This document shows positions 44,870-55,352 of a DNA stretch of 64,000 nt, in pieces. Every line of letters begins with the position of its first letter. The stretch's first letter is position 1. Both the position numbers and the translations under genes were made by a program. Under the pieces are notes generated by a model. The model did not search any database, was not told the DNA's origin, and worked only from the letters and a program-made list of their open reading frames with translations. This DNA comes from Kingdonia uniflora (lineage: Eukaryota > Streptophyta > Magnoliopsida > Ranunculales > Circaeasteraceae). The DNA lies in the NCBI GenBank assembly GCA_014058105.1, contig JACGCM010002194.1, forward strand, positions 599,939-663,938, in the 5' to 3' direction.

Positions 44870-46268
44870 GCATACAATAGGATTTTATAATCGGTTAATG
44901 AAAATGAAAATAAAGTTTATTTCATAGATGGTCCCGGTGGAACGGGGAAAAATATTTTATAGCGTGCCCTTCTAGCAAAATTAAGACAGAATGGTAATAT
45001 AGCCCTTGCAATAGCATCTTCCAGCATAGTAGCTAATGTATTTCCCGTAGGTCACATTAGCGCATAATATATTTAAGCTGCGATTAACACCTAAGCACAA
45101 TTCAAGTTGTAAAATTAGCAAAGGAACTCCATTAGTAGAACTAATTAGACAATCAAAGGTCCTAATTTGGGATGAGGCACCTATGATAAACCGGTATTAC
45201 TTTGAAGCACTTGATGAATCAGTTAGGGATGCCCTAAATTGCTCATTACCCTTCGGTGGGAAAATCTTTATTATTGGTGGTATTTTTGTCAAACACTACT
45301 TGTAAATCCGCGCTCAACTCAAGGACAAATAGTTGATGCATGTATTGTTAACTCATATCTCTGGAACTCTGTAGAAACAATTCCGTTGAAAGATAATATG
45401 CGCTCCTGCGATGATCCTAAGCACTCAGAATTTTTACTTCGCATTGGGAATATGGTGACTAAAATAAAAGTTAAAGAAGGTATAATACACATCCCAGAAG
45501 AAATTGTCATACCTTGGATTAATAAAGACTCCATCCATGATTTAATAAAGATTGTATTCCCTGAGAGTTATGAAAAATCAAAAGATGTAGAATGGATGGT
45601 AGAAAGAGCTATTATAACACCTTTAAGTGAACAAGTTGATGCCATCAACAACTTATTCATTCTTTCATTTCCTGGAGAATCAGTTACTTAATTATTATTC
45701 ATATGACTCAGTTGAGAACGACGTAAATAATTTATACCCTTAACAATTTCTAAATTCAACTACTGCAGGAGGATTACCACCACAAAAACTTACTTTAAAA
45801 ATTGGTGCACATATCATGTTATTACATAATCTTAGTGCAAAACATGACTTGTGCAATGGCACTAGATTGATTTGCCATAGTTTTGATAAGAATATGATTG
45901 TCGCAGAAGTAATGACTGGACATAATAAAGGAAATCGCAAGTTCTTGCCACGTATATCATTAAAATCGTTCAAAAATGTCAAATTACCCTTTGAATTAAT
46001 TCGAAGGAAATTTCCTATCCGTCTATGCTTCGCCTTAACCATAAACCAGTCCCGGGGACACAATTCTCTGGACTGGATTCTATTTATGAGACCCTGTATT
46101 CAGCCATGGTAAGCTAAATGTTGCCTTTGCCTTATCTAGGGTTATTTCAAAAAACCAAACAAGAATTCTAGTATGGAATAACAAAGCCGGCGATTTACCG
46201 GGGACAAATACAACAAATGTTGTTTACAAAGATTTAATCTGCGAGCAGTACAAAATTCTCTTGAATTA
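44870..46268 (+). pseudogene. Helitron Pif1-type helicase region
   Basis: Walker A appears as YFIDGPGGTGKNIL (44920-44958; the family has GPGGTGKT[FY]L), so the Thr after Lys is Asn and a stop follows. Walker B is IWDEAPM (45167-45187). Further words are GGKIFIIGG (45258-45284), VDACIVNSYLWNSVETIPLK and DNMRS (45332-45410), GTRLICHSF, and the C-terminal motif FPIRLCFALTINQSRG (46012-46060), followed by NVAFALSRVISKNQTRI and VWNNKAGDLPGTNTTNVVY. The domain would unwind DNA during transposition. Multiple frameshifts are present. The Helitron 3' end (hairpin plus CTRR) was not found. Confidence 0.9.
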
Positions 46269-47472
46269 AATATACTTCCAGGTTTATCAGCTAATAAAAG
46301 ACAACTCAAAAGGTATTTTGCCAAAATATATAAACTGTATCTTTTTTGAGATTTGCAATATATTTTGTTATTAATAATGTCCACAACATGTCGCTGTGAA
46401 TTACACTTATCGTTTTAATCATGCAACTGCAAAAAAGTTGACTTTTATTTAATCAATGAAGCATTCAGAATTATATTCTTATTATTATCAATTTTATAAA
46501 TAACCCATTCAGTACCCCACTCGACATATTTATTTGTTACGCAAGTTTTTGCCCTTCGTAATATGAATTTACAATTCTATCGTATATTCATTGGCTTCCA
46601 ATTTTTTTATACTTCATGAAACTCATGTTCAGGCCTGATTCACAATTTCCCAAGTTATATACATAATATCCTTCCCATAATATTCTGAAATTGATGTCCT
46701 AAGATAAACTTCTACGATTGGCTGCTTGAAGTAACGATATTCTTAAGAGAAGTCCCATTTTACATAACGACGTTTTGAAGAAAATGGATAACAATAAAAA
46801 AATAGTCACAATGGCAGCCATGAACTTCTACAAAAAGATAAAAACTTTCTTTAATAAAGAAGAAAGTATTTTCCTCTAATAGCTCTACATCACTTGGTAA
46901 GTTACACTATTAATTACAAATTATAAATTATTTCCTATCAAATTGTACTATGTATCTTTTATAAAACCTTCTTCTATCTCTTTTTTATCTCAGTGGCTAA
47001 AAGCAAAAAAGTGTTGACCCCAATGGGTACAATGAAGTGAGGTGGAGGAGGAAAGAGATATACCCTATGCAAAGAATGAGAATGTTAATCAAATTCATCA
47101 AATTCAAGGATATTCAATAGGTGTGGAACTCCGACCGAATTACTTTACATTTTAAACTTGATATAGCTAGAGATGATACCATATAAGTTTAACACCTAAA
47201 AATTATATTGGCAGGAAATAGCCAGCCTCATTCTAAAGAATCAAAAGACCAAGCTTTCATGGAGCTATTCTAATCTCAGTTCAAATAGAGCACCAGGTCA
47301 TACTTACGAAGCGTTCTTGGGAAGTATTTCGATTAACATGATTCAAATACTGTAAAAATTTCTTACCTAACTAATCCAATTGAAATTTATAATATTCCTT
47401 TCACGTTTATAACTCTGTATTGTTTATTTGTTGCTTCTTTGTTAAGAAATTATTATTAGTTGTTTTGTTCAG
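46269..47472. other. No gene recognised
   Basis: AT-rich sequence with scattered short open stretches. It may belong to the Helitron's 3' part, which often carries captured gene pieces, but no terminus or domain is identifiable. Confidence 0.45.
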
Positions 47473-47647
47473 GTTGACTTGAATAGGACCGGGATACCTT
47501 TGTTTGAGATTGTTTCAGTCTCGGATATGAGAACTGGCATTGAGTACACTATTTGGTGTGAGTAATGGCAATATGCAAGAGGGCTCACTTCGTTGTGATG
47601 CCAATGTTTCAATCAGACCTGTCGGACAGCTAAACTTCGATACAAAG
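47473..47647 (+). pseudogene. GatB (glutamyl-tRNA(Gln) amidotransferase subunit B) exon fragment
   Basis: After TTTTGTTCAG the plus strand reads [20 protein letters not shown] and TGIE, then, with a shift, [20 protein letters not shown] and [12 protein letters not shown], ending at ACAAAG before GCAAGT. This is the conserved core of organellar GatB, which with GatA and GatC converts Glu-tRNA(Gln) to Gln-tRNA(Gln). About 15 residues expected between TGIE and YLGVSNGN in the family are missing, and the frame is lost there. Splice-like borders remain (donor GCAAGT), so it is a genomic fragment, possibly captured by the neighbouring Helitron or left from a decayed gene. Confidence 0.8.
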
Positions 47648-48090
47648 GCAAGTCAGCTTGAAAATTTTGGCTTTGTAGAGTATATGTTATTTACTGATTA
47701 AGTGATTAATTAAGAGCTACTAATTGAAGCTCACTAATTATATAAATATCCTAAACCTCACTAATCACTAATGTCCTAAAATTTAAAATCCTTGTTGTAT
47801 TGGTCCTTTATATCACAAGTTACGAGAGGGGAAGATTGGATTGGAGGGTGTAGCTATGAGGTTTAGGATTATGATCACGTTAAACTCTGAGTTATTTGAT
47901 GTTATGTTTTATTTTCCATTATGTTTAGGATTCTACGAAAATGCTTCTATTGTATATGAATTTTTATGACCGACTCTTTGACTTGCAATGTATATTTTGG
48001 CTAATGTTCATTTTGCCATTATAGCAGCAACAAAGAAAGTCTGAAAATGAGTAAGCGTTTCTAGCGTACCAAGAAATGGGGGTAACTTAC
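47648..48090. other. No gene recognised
   Basis: AT-rich sequence between the GatB fragment and the LTR of element F. No further GatB exon was seen. Confidence 0.5.
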
Positions 48091-49328
48091 TGATGAGCGC
48101 GTATTTATGACATTTTTAATATACCCGACCATGTATTTTAGTCGTCCATTATATTTAATTTTAGGTACTTATGTACGTTTGTTTGATAGCAGGTATTGGA
48201 GATAGATATTTGAAACCAAGCTCTTAAAGTCAAGTAAAAGTGTCTCCAGCAGTTCATAGCACAAAAAGTCAAAGACACAATATATTTGGTCTCAAGATTA
48301 AAAAAATATATAAACAAATATTTTTAGAGAATAAGATCAAAGAATATATCTCATCCAAAATCCTATAAAATATTTTATATTGAAGATATATGCAAGAGTT
48401 TCCATGAAGAAAGATCTTTATATCACTTAAGGGAATTATATGTAAGAATCTTAGGAGATTGTTTATAAAATTAGAAGATATTATTGTAAAATTATTCTTT
48501 ACAATTTAATGTATAGTTTCTAAATTTAGGTTCCTTCTCCTATAAAAGAAACCCCCCCATTGTAATTGGGCATCTCATATTGGAGCAAATTTAGAAGAAA
48601 TAAAGTCTTAGTTTTATTTAATTATCTTCTTTCTCTTTTTTTTTTGTAAATAATTAGTTGTTAATGCGATGAAGTTTGAGATAAGCGACTAATCTCCTAG
48701 TTAAGGCAAGGATGAGGCCTCTTCTTGGATGAGCAATAGTTGATATTAATTAGGTTATAATTAGTTTTCTCTTAGTACTTTATGATTGATAAGTTAGTGC
48801 ATCATATCGAAGGCTTGACCATAGCTTCGGTTTGGTGTATGATAACTTCGGATACAAACAAGTGCTACTAACCGTAGACTTAATTTTAAGATCTAGAAAG
48901 AGGAAACACTGGAAAATTCACTCAAAATAGTCACGGTTGAGTTGATAATTCTCAAAGACGCTCTTCACCATCACTTAAAAGTATAACCACTAAATGTTTG
49001 ACAATAGATTTAGTGGTTTATTTTACAACATCGTATGTGTCTTACCCCAAACATATGATGGGTGGAGATACTAGGATCTAGTTGTATATCGATTAGTATT
49101 TTGAAAGGTAGAGGCCAAGTCCGAACCTTAGTTCTCTTTCTCATTAAGTTTTATATTTAGTTTTTATTTCTTTCTTCTTAGATTTATCTCTTATAAAACT
49201 GTAATTCGGCCTAGAAAGTATTTATTTTCCCAAACCTCCATGTGGATTTGATCTCACTCATCCGTGCTACAATTCGACAACCATACTTTTAGCGAGTATT
49301 TTGTAGAGGCCCTAAGAACCTTTTATCA
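48091..49328 (+). repeat. 5' LTR of an Athila-like element (F), 1238 bp
   Basis: It begins TGATGAGCGCGTATTTATG and ends CTTTTATCA, two bases before an Asp-tRNA-type PBS. TGATGAGCGCG...TATCA is usual for Athila-like LTRs. CTTAC (48086-48090) would be the left TSD copy, but no 3' LTR was found to confirm it, so the element is truncated or rearranged to the right. Confidence 0.85.
48540..48604 (+). promoter_or_regulatory. LTR promoter TATA box and poly(A) signal
   Basis: CTATAAAAGAAACC (48540-48552) is a strong TATA box, and AATAAA follows at 48599-48604. The short spacing matches an R region in which transcripts would start and end. Confidence 0.75.
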
Positions 49329-49330
49329 AA

Positions 49331-49348
49331 TGGTGCCGTTGCCGGGGA
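49331..49348 (+). other. PBS of element F, Asp-tRNA type
   Basis: TGGTGCCGTTGCCGGGGA differs from the Athila consensus (TGGCGCCGTTGCCGGGGA) by one base, so it is better preserved than the PBS of element E. Confidence 0.92.
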
Positions 49349-50835
49349 AGCATCATTGAAAACTATTCTTTCTAATACCGATTTTTATTTTTTGTTAATT
49401 CTTTCTAATACAGTGTCAATGATTTCTAAATTCTTTATTTCTAATATTCGTTAAAAAGTATAGTGGGCCGGTAATAGCATATAATGTTTCTATTATTATC
49501 GTTTCTCTTTTTGTTTCTCTAGTTTTATTTAAAAAAAAGTAAAAAATATTCGAGTGTTTGTCGCTACAGTATCTGTGAAGTCTGTACCTCAATATTTTAC
49601 CATTTTTGATCATCTATACTTCATAGTTTAGAAATACGTTTGCTACGAAAATTTTAGATAATTCAAAACCCTTTCTGAATTGTTACAGATCATATTTTTC
49701 TATTTAATCGTTTGTGAGTTACAATCTTTTGAAAAATAGTTAAAAAATAGTCTCCCTTAAAGACGCCGCTGTACATTCATCACCTTTTTTGGGCATTAGG
49801 GAAGCTAAATTCTAGAAAACTTCTTTCTTGAATATTTTTTCTTTCTGAAATATATTTCCAAATTGATATTATTTATTGCTCTCTCTCAACCGAGCTAAAA
49901 GATATGCGCATTTGAAAATCAGAACATCATAGACTACAATAATCTTGGAAATTGAATTAATGTTGTTGTCGCAAGTTTACTAATCATTTTTCTCTTGTTT
50001 TCCAGGATAGTCACAAAGTTGGAAATGAGACGAATAATACACAAAGCTAAAAACATCATCAAATCTTTCTTGTGCCCCCTAAGTGAAGGGGCACTTCTTT
50101 TTTTCGCCCCCTAAGTGAAGGGGCGGCCACATCTTCACCGGTAAACACTTCCCGTAGATTGGTACCACTCTAAACTTGACATCAATCAGGGGTTCATAAT
50201 CGCTCTGCCCCGGCAGTAAGAGGATAAAGTTGTGTAGACTATGCAAATACACGCCGCTCTAATAAAATATTTGTTGTGGTTGGATTGACCAATTGACGTG
50301 TTTAAATTTCTTTTCATTCCAACATTAGTAAAGGTAAAAGTAGTTAGAGACTTGCGGGATTTTATCACTGAAAAAGCTCTCTAACAACTTGGACCACCCA
50401 TTAGGGAGACAAAGAAATTCGTATTATACAAAAATTGAACGTCCTGGACCTGCAAAAAAAGAGTAGCAAGATTTCTGCAGGATTTCATCACCCAACAGAT
50501 AGGTGTACTGGACCGGGGTACAAATACGGGTTCGTAGGAGATGGCCCCAGCCTAGCACCGCGAAATACTGGTTGTAGGTTTGCGACGTCACCGTTCCGAG
50601 TGCTAACGTACGATAAGGCGACTCGCCCGGGCGTGTGGACCGAACATCTACTATAAGCTAGTACTAGCATAGTGACGCAGGGGAGTGTAGAAACCAAAGC
50701 TTTTGACCATCCTACCTTTTGTGAACATAAAAGTATATAAGGGAGTCCTAATTATTTCTTCTAAAAAATATTGAAGTGCTAGAGTTTTAGGCTTCATTGA
50801 TTTTTTATTGCATTGGGTGTTAATTTAATTATAAA
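49349..50835 (+). other. Leader of element F
   Basis: 1.5 kb of non-coding leader. It contains a pair of identical-loop hairpins (50073-50125) and a GC-rich stretch (50505-50690). The chance ORFs there (for example 50435-50656) have no family resemblance and also occur on the opposite strand. Confidence 0.65.
50073..50125 (+). other. Twin hairpins in the leader of element F
   Basis: GCCCCCTAAGTGAAGGGGC occurs twice, 32 bases apart. Each copy can fold as a 5-bp GCCCC/GGGGC stem with loop CTAAGTGAA, and the next outer pair is T-A in the first copy but C-G in the second, i.e. pairing is kept while the bases differ. Confidence 0.7.
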
Positions 50836-51300
50836 ATGTCGTACATGCAAGAACATTGGAATTCATACGACTCACATTTTTAACGTCCCACAATATCCTC
50901 AAAATCATTTTCAATCATGGGATAACCAAAATTTTCAATAGGTGGAACCTTTCCAACCTCATTCCTATATGCATACCTATCAATCCTTCCAGTCACTCAA
51001 ACAGTTCCCACCCGCTCTACCAAAACCATCTTTGGAAGGCACCCTTGCTTTCTTCATGTGACAATCAATGGAAAATAAAAAACAAGCGTTGTTATTTTAG
51101 CATCAAATGATACAGTTCCAACAACAAACTTTAGTGAATCAAACTTTTATGACCCAATCTATCCCTAGGTTAGCGACTCAGAGAACTCAGTTGTCAACCA
51201 CGTGGAGTGAAATAGAGCACGAAAACTTCTAAGCAATGAAGAAGAAGAACTTGAAGTTAAATCCCCTTGTGATTTAGAAAATAATGAATTCAAGCATAAT
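50836..51300 (+). pseudogene. Broken gag-like start of element F
   Basis: MSYMQEHWNSYDSHF at 50836 resembles the first residues of the gag of element E in position and opening letters. After a frame change it continues with Gln/Pro/Phe-rich text (YPQNHFQSWDNQNF; FPPALPKPSLEG) and a helical stretch. Stops are frequent. It looks like the N-terminal part of a non-autonomous Athila-like gag, with no core domain recognised. Confidence 0.45.
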
Positions 51301-51306
51301 CACAGA

Positions 51307-51816
51307 ATGTTTTCCCCGTGGTGTGAATGGATACCATATTACGAGACAGATTTAGAGGATGAACATTTTAAGGTTGACGATCTAATGTCACAAGAAGATC
51401 ATAAAGAAGCTGCTAACATGTTCAATAATTTTTTTTCTCAATCACCCCCTAATTCTGCCCTCGACATTCAACTGCCAATGTCATTATCCATCCCATCACC
51501 AATAGAGCCTTACCAATTCACAAATGATATCATGATAAAAATTAAATATTTTTCCAAATTCTTAGACGATTTCTCAAATGATGAGGATGATGACAAATAT
51601 CTTGAAAGTGTGAATTCAACATCGATTCTTGAGAAAATACAAGCTCCATCTTTATCCAGACTAGTGTTACCTTCTTCATCTCTTTTTCTTGAATCCATAC
51701 CACCATCACCTGAACCTAATGGGGGTATCATGACCATTAACAATTTTGAGGACTTCTACGGAGATAACTTTTGTTGCATTTCTGTTGATGAATGTTTAAA
51801 TTATTTTAGGGACTAG
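51307..51816 (+). CDS. Acidic ORF of element F, function unknown
   Basis: An uninterrupted frame of 169 codons, MFSPWCEWIPYYETDLEDEH onward, ends NNFEDFYGDNFCCISVDECL and NYFRD. It is acidic and rich in Ser/Pro in the middle (MSLSIPSPIEPYQF), with no transmembrane segment or known catalytic motif. It is probably the continuation of the broken frame upstream (LLSNEEEELEVKSPCDLENN), so the true start is earlier. It takes the place where gag-pol would lie in an autonomous Athila, which suggests a non-autonomous family with its own ORF. Confidence 0.5.
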   Translation: MFSPWCEWIPYYETDLEDEHFKVDDLMSQEDHKEAANMFNNFFSQSPPNSALDIQLPMSLSIPSPIEPYQFTNDIMIKIKYFSKFLDDFSNDEDDDKYLESVNSTSILEKIQAPSLSRLVLPSSSLFLESIPPSPEPNGGIMTINNFEDFYGDNFCCISVDECLNYFRD

Positions 51817-51863
51817 AATGATCCTGAGATTCGTGAAATGGTACAATCATTAGCATCTAAAAT

Positions 51864-52388
51864 ATGTTTCAACTTGGCCATGTCCTTAAGCCAATGAATA
51901 TTCATGTCAATGATCAGGATGAGTCCTTTGAGATAAGTTGTGATTTTAGGCACATAAATTTTAAATGTTTGTTAGAGTCAATTGTTCCCCGATCCCTACA
52001 TCCACAAATATGTTATATAGTTTTTCTTCTACTAAAAGAAAACATCTTTTTGAAAAATTATACTTTTAGGGATGCCTCATGGACTTGCTTTGTCATAACC
52101 ACCTATCACATTTTTTGGAATATCAACGATAACATGGGGGTTTTAAAAAATTTCAAAGAAAATATCTTTCCAGGAAAAGTGAATTTTGAATCTAGTACAT
52201 TTTCAGGGATGAATACTTGTATACCAATCTTCTTATTTACTACAACACGTAGTAATCATATGATTGTATTGAAAATTCTAAAGGAAAATATATTCCCTGG
52301 GTATGTATTTGTTTTATCTTGGAGAAAATGGTTTTTCTTGATTTGTTTAAGATTTTCAAATTTGAATCATCAAATGATAGAGAATTAG
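51864..52388 (+). CDS. Second ORF of element F, function unknown
   Basis: A 174-codon frame contains three spaced copies of a KEN[IV]F-like motif: LLKENIFLKNYTF, NFKENIFPGKVNF and ILKENIFPGYVFV, about 40-45 residues apart. Together with SWTCF/TCIPIF-type stretches this suggests internal duplication of a unit. No family is recognised. A stop and 45 bases separate it from the preceding ORF, and it may once have been one reading frame with it. Confidence 0.45.
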   Translation: MFQLGHVLKPMNIHVNDQDESFEISCDFRHINFKCLLESIVPRSLHPQICYIVFLLLKENIFLKNYTFRDASWTCFVITTYHIFWNINDNMGVLKNFKENIFPGKVNFESSTFSGMNTCIPIFLFTTTRSNHMIVLKILKENIFPGYVFVLSWRKWFFLICLRFSNLNHQMIEN

Positions 52389-52699
52389 CTTGATAGAGGT
52401 ACTACCTCAAGATTAGAAAGAGATTCAAGTATTTTTCTTTATCTATATTTGAGTGTACAATAAAAATAGCTTTATCGCCTAATACGTTGTCTAGAATAAT
52501 TTACTCAGTTTTTGGCAGTCTAGTTCTCATTGGAATAAATTTAACGATTAGTTCGGCAAGTACCTTAGTCAATTCGTCTTCCTAGAATTTTACTTTTTTT
52601 CTTTTGCAAGCCTTTTTTTTTTAGTACTCTGTTTTTTAGTGAAGCCTCCGTAACAAGGAGTTTTCGGTCGATGATTCCCGCAAGTTAGCTAAGGTTGTC
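52389..52699. other. No gene recognised
   Basis: AT-rich stretch with T runs (52585-52632) and no supported feature. The border between element F and the following Athila remnant must lie here. Confidence 0.5.
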
Positions 52700-53460
52700 A
52701 GGGTGCGGTGCCCCTTCATGACCTAGACTCAGGATTCTCACATGTAACATTTGATTGTGCTCCTTTCACATAGTTCATGGTCAAACTCGAGATTGGTGAT
52801 AATTTTTCCTCTTTCAATTCTTAATTATGCGAGTAGCCTTGCAGCGTGAAAGTTTTTAGAACACATTTGGCTTTTTTATTTTTATTTTTTATTTTTTATT
52901 TTTTATTTTCTTAGAAATGAACTTATTTTTAGGCAGTTGTCTCCTTATTAGCAAACAATTCCTAACATAAATGTTAAATTTCCCTTATACTGAGGAAAAA
53001 TCAATTGATGGTATTAATAGCCAAACTACAGTGAAGTGCACGTTTTCAAAATATGCCAAGCTAACATGAATTAGTCGCTAATAAAAAGATAGTACATCTA
53101 TGTTAAGATATTTCAAAATATTCAAGTGTATACTTGGTACAATTTCAAATTTAGGCTTTTCCATAATATTTATGTCAAAGTAAAATCAGTTTAAGTGTTT
53201 GGAAATTTGTAAAAAATATATCATAAATTGACAAAGTGCCATTATTTCACTTTTCTTCAAAAAAATATTTAAAGAAATGGTTTCCTACCCCCAAACTTAA
53301 ATTAAGCATTGCCCTCAATGTTTAAGAACAAGAAAATAAATGGAAGGGAAAGCTAAAATTTCTCACCTGAATGTGTCAAGGGTTGCCTCCCAAGAAGCGC
53401 TATATTTACCGTCTTCAGCCAGACGAATGTACCCCTAAACTTGAATGTCATGATATAGGT
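52700..53460 (-). repeat. Remnant of an Athila-like 3' region
   Basis: It aligns by shared words, in the same order, with 27950-28690 of element E: CTCGAGATTGG, a T-rich tract, the AGTTGTCTCC[CT]T-like stretch, GGGTTGCCTCC and CGTCTTCAGCCAGACG. In E this lies between integrase and the 3' LTR on the minus strand, so here it is opposite to element F. No LTR accompanies it. Confidence 0.65.
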
Positions 53461-54086
53461 CTAAAGGGGTACAAAGTACAATAATTGATGAACTATTCAG
53501 GTTGTAAGTTCTCTTTCAAAAACCAGATAACACATGAATGATGATCCTTAATATTAGCCCTTAATTGGACAAATATATTATGAAAAAACCAGAGAGAGTT
53601 TAAAAATAATTCTCTATGAAAAAGATTTTTTCTTAAAACTAATTCTCTTAACTTGAGAGAGTTTAAAACTAATTATCTTAAAACTAATTTTCTATTATGT
53701 GGAGTCGACAATAATGTCACTTGTGAAATTGTCGAGTTATGTTTTACTCGATGATCCTCATACATGTAAAATTGTCGACTTCACTTGTTCGATTGTTGTA
53801 CTGAGCATCATCACTGGTTGGCCTCTTGACTATTCTCATTATTGATGATAGTAAAAAATGACAATTTAATTCATGTGCAGATCGAATATTTTTATTATCG
53901 ATTTAGTGTAAACCGACAATTTCAAACATACATCATATGCTTGCATAAAGTCTGAAACATGCCACAAATACAAACTCCATATTAATGATAATACAAACCC
54001 CAACTTCAGGCAGATCTAAAAATAACCAATTGATCTAGAGAGAGAGAGAAATGCAGAAAGAGAAGCAGTTTGCTTATGGTTCAACT
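53461..54086. other. Non-coding; motif-rich stretch of possible transposon origin
   Basis: At 53705-53925 variants of GTCGACAAT and AATTGTCGA recur in both orientations, similar to a CACTA or Mutator subterminal pattern, without identifiable ends. Confidence 0.35.
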
Positions 54087-54308
54087 AGATGTTCGAATCA
54101 TTTGTTATGGTTAAATTGGACCTCCAACTAATACCTTGCTTCTCTAATGGACATGATTACCTTCTTGTTCTTCTAGAGAGAGATAAACCTTTCTTCTAGA
54201 TGTTCGAATCATTTGTTATGGTTAAATTGGACCTCCAACTAATACCTTGGTTCTCTAATGGGCATGATTACCTTCTTGTTCTTTTAAAGAGAGATAAACC
54301 TTTCTAGG
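54087..54308. repeat. Tandem duplication, 111-bp unit, two copies
   Basis: 54087-54197 and 54198-54308 are nearly identical (AGATGTTCGAATCATTTG... to AGAGATAAACCTTT), with a few substitutions. No coding is apparent. Confidence 0.88.
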
Positions 54309-54894
54309 TTTTCTCTAATGGTGGAGATCGAGTCGATAAGAGAAAGATTGGGATGTGGCAGAGAGAAAAAAAAAAGAGAGAGTGAGTCAGTAATTTGAGG
54401 GAGAGAGGAAGAGTTACAGTTTTGAAATGCAATAATATAGTAAATAGCAAAAAGGGACCCACTGTATGGTATGAGTTTCAGTTTTGATATACAAATAGAA
54501 AATGCCACCTCCTCTTCAACTGTGTGGTGTGAGTTGAGTGTAGCAGGAGTATAGCTAAAGTGAGTGTTGGTGAATCCGCTCCCTTTTACTTTTGCTTTGA
54601 TAAACAAAAAGTTTCTTTAAATTACAAAAAGATTGGTTCCAATTGCAACAAAATTGAATTACTCTCTAAACGCTTGGTTCCATTTACAACAGATCATGGC
54701 ACTCTCTCACTCCCTCTCATTGATTTCAGAGGATGTAATTAAATAGGGTTTCACTTAGTCTCTTAAGAAGTAACTAGCAGTCGGGCACGTGTTGTCGCGC
54801 ATGCTTTAAAATGTTGTTCAAAGCACATTGTTTTCAAGAGTCTAGTCTTGGAGGATACCACTATATGTTGTGCCTTGTAATTTTGGCACCTGAA
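54309..54894. other. No gene recognised upstream of the BAHD fragment
   Basis: This contains short ORFs only. The N-terminal half of a BAHD acyltransferase, including its HxxxD motif, would be expected upstream but is not recognisable. Confidence 0.5.
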
Positions 54895-55352
54895 GTTCAA
54901 AGTGAAAACGTGCTAACAATAATTGTTATGGGTCAATCTGAGATAGAAAAACTTAAGAAATGGATATTAGCTCGAAACCTCAAGGAAAATATTTATTCGA
55001 CGTTTGTAGTAACATGTGTTTATGTTTGGATTTGTTTGATCAAAGCTTTAGGAGAAGGTCATGTAAGGGAACATTTTATTTTTACTGTAGATTGAAGGGC
55101 TCGCTTTGAACCTGCATTACCCATAACATATTTTGGTAACTACGTTCTAGGTTGTTTCAACTTCGCTACTAAGAGCAACTTAGTAGGAGAAAATGGGCTA
55201 TCTGTAGCATCAGAGGTGATCAGAAATGTGGTTTAAGGAATGAAAGATGATGGTGGACTACTTAAAAAGTAGCAAATTATTTTATAAATATTTAATCAGT
55301 TGGATCTGATAGAGTTTGCACCATTGTCGGGTCGCCTAATCTAAAAGCGTGT
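54895..55352 (+). pseudogene. BAHD acyltransferase (malonyltransferase-like) fragment
   Basis: The plus strand reads IVMGQSEIEKLKKWILARNL, YSTFVVTCVYVWICLIKALG, then VD-stop-RARFEPALP, TYFGNYVLGCFNFATKSNLV and GENGLSVASEVI. At the end, in a shifted frame, comes TIVGSPNLKA. This is the central and C-terminal half of a plant BAHD acyltransferase of the malonyl-CoA:flavonoid/phenolic glucoside type, which acylates glycosides in the cytosol. The Cys codon in the VDCRAR motif is a TGA. The conserved DFGWG motif would come within a few residues, but the LTR of element C begins at 55353. The HxxxD catalytic part is also missing, so the copy is dead. Confidence 0.82.

Noticed and set aside
50435..50697. 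GC-rich ORFs on both strands in the leader of element F
   Set aside because: Both strands are open over the same bases, there is no family resemblance, and the position in an untranslated leader argues against coding.
48091..53460. A complete element F ending at 53460
   Set aside because: The Athila-like 3' region at 52700-53460 is in the opposite orientation and no second copy of the 1238-bp LTR is visible.
54284..54607. Minus-strand ORF of 107 codons upstream of the BAHD fragment
   Set aside because: Low-complexity Ser/Phe-rich text, no family resemblance, partly covering the second copy of a 111-bp duplication.
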